Assembly (NCBI RefSeq): GCF_001640025.1
Contig: NC_031674.1
Coordinates: 1,116,001-1,180,000 of the forward strand
Direction of reading: 5' to 3'
From: Sugiyamaella lignohabitans
Taxonomy: Eukaryota; Ascomycota; Dipodascomycetes; Dipodascales; Trichomonascaceae
Length of the DNA stretch: 64,000 nt
Shown: positions 62,838-64,000 of the stretch, in pieces
Layout of the letters: every line of letters begins with the position of its first letter
Position numbering within the stretch: the stretch's first letter is position 1
Notes under the pieces: model-generated
The model's database searches: none
Told to the model about the DNA's origin: nothing
The model's input: the letters and a program-made list of their open reading frames with translations, nothing else
Translations under genes and position numbers: made by a program

Positions 62838-62898
62838 GCCTCCGGCGGCTGGGGCTCCGCCCCAGACCCTGGTTGCTCCTCTCGCTGCGCTCGAGTCG
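62838..62898 (+). repeat. GC foldback S arm
   Basis: 61 bp, 138 nt past the SDR stop. Faces an inverted S arm at 63358, enclosing 459 bp with no recognised gene. Confidence 0.93.
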
Positions 62899-63357
62899 TT
62901 GCGTCGACGGCGACGACGGTGCTGGGAGGGTTGTTGACGGGGAGTTGAGTTTGGACCCTGCTGTCTTTTGTTCTGCGTTACGTGTGTTCTGACATAAGCA
63001 GGTGGAGGTACAATATCAGCTCAATTTATACCACCGGTAATTCTATTATCTAAGCTGTAAAATACATAATTATGGAAAACCAAAAGAGTGTCTGTTGGAG
63101 CACTTATGGCTTTAAAATTGTTTTCTCAAAAAAATATCTTCAGAGCTCGGAGTCAAATTGGTAGCTAATGCAAATTCTTGAGAGAACGCCGAAAAAGGTG
63201 TTCTACAGAGGGTGAATCCGGTGGCTGGTGTCCTAATATTGAAGACACGAACCATTTAACAGTTAGTATACGTATTTTGGCATCGTTTAATATTAGATTT
63301 GGCTCCTATATTCTGGATTGACGTTGGGAATCATAACATATTCCACCCCCCCACGCA

Positions 63358-63419
63358 CGACTCGAGCGCAGCGAGAGGAGCAACCAGGGTCTGGGGCGGA
63401 GCCCCAGCCGCCGGAGGCA
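63358..63419 (-). repeat. GC foldback S arm
   Basis: 62 bp, CGACTCGAGCGCAGCGAG through CCGCCGGAGGC; pairs with the 62838 arm. Confidence 0.93.
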
Positions 63420-64000
63420 GACCCCCATCCACAGTGAAGCCCAGAGAAACCCCACGAATCCACCTGGCGGACCGGTGCTACCCCTGAGACTTCCCTATTG
63501 GGTTAGAGAGCTCGGTGCTCAGGGACCCTGAAAATAGGATTTAATTATGCAGTTGACTGCGGTCAGTAATAATTAATAATGAATGACAAGCGGGTGTCAA
63601 AGGTGTGGCGGTTATTAGAGAAAGAGCGGGTTTGGTAGGTCCGAGTGGTCACTGGCCGGAGTTGGGTGCCGGTGATACGCACGAGAAACTTCCAGCAATA
63701 GGCAGAATGCTTATCCGTACATGAGTGAGGCTGACAGATGGCCCAATAAATAAGCATGTATCAATCAGCATTTACTAAAGTCCATACAAAGAGAAGGATC
63801 GGCGGGATGAGAAGGCCGCGGAGTGTGTGTAGAGAGGGTACGGCGCTAGCAATTAGTTGTAAAGTTTCAGCTCAGTTTACTAAGACCTTACCAATGTGTG
63901 GAATAATGGAGAGACCATCACTGAAAGGGCCCAGATGCAGGTTCAAGGTGGAGTCGACAGGGTAATGGAGCAAAGGTGTCGATGAGTATAAATACAACAC
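63420..64000. other. Window end, no gene recognised
   Basis: 580 bp with no supported ORF. The last bases (TATAAATACAAC) may be a promoter of a gene beyond the window. Confidence 0.4.

Noticed and set aside
2799..63419. Elements as a CRISPR array
   Set aside because: Copies are dispersed over the whole window, in both orientations, in a eukaryotic context without cas genes.
1..64000. CTG-to-serine genetic code
   Set aside because: CTG codons fall at conserved leucines (for example the AKGL position in the YSC84-like protein), so standard decoding fits.

Overview
This window looks like nuclear chromosomal DNA from an ascomycete yeast of the early-diverging Saccharomycotina (Dipodascaceae/Trichomonascaceae, near Sugiyamaella, Blastobotrys or Yarrowia). 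The placement is inference. It rests on yeast gene content (Vid30, Iws1, Ies1, Kex2, Ptm1, Lyc1, an EF-hand NADH dehydrogenase, a Fep1-type GATA factor), few introns, and a CTAAC branch site close to the 3' AG. CTG codons fall at conserved leucines (for example in the Ysc84-like protein), so the standard code is likely. No virus, plasmid or bacterial gene was recognised.

Layout. 0-6 kb: VID30-like GID scaffold (-), a spliced TOM5-like gene (-) and IWS1 (+). 7.4-14.8 kb: a spliced kinetochore-like gene (+), IES1 (-) and KEX2 (-). 18-23.1 kb: a NagX/HGSNAT-like membrane acyltransferase (+) and a three-exon secreted GH92 mannosidase (+). 23.5-30.7 kb: a small hydrophilic protein (-), a Hoy1-like homeobox factor (+), PTM1 (+) and RPL7 (-). 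33-43.6 kb: an RFX factor with a long Gln-Ala tract (+), a mitochondrial cox3 fragment inside a repeat, a Kre9-domain GPI protein (-), RRP14 with an 18-nt first exon (+) and a 55-codon gene (+). 44.6-63 kb: LYC1 (+), an iron-type GATA factor (+), an external NADH dehydrogenase (-), YSC84/LSB3 with a 47-nt first exon (+) and an SDR polyol dehydrogenase (+). The genes are independent housekeeping and regulatory units, not a cluster.

The outstanding feature is a family of about 40 GC-rich foldback elements. Each arm starts GCCTCCGGCGG and carries the hairpin CTGGGGCTCCGCCCCAG. Two arm types occur: S arms (about 60 bp) end in a CTCGCTTCGCTCGAGTCG block, and Q arms (about 55 bp) end in the perfect hairpin CTCCTGCTTCGCAGGAG. 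Complete 137-148 bp units nearly always pair one S with one Q arm around a core of about 20-30 nt. No complete copy lies in a coding exon. Copies sit inside four introns, and each of those shrinks to 61-70 nt when the element is subtracted. Many others begin only 42-66 nt past a stop codon. One S...Q pair encloses a decayed cox3 fragment (NUMT). No transposase-like gene was seen, so the elements look non-autonomous, structural or regulatory.
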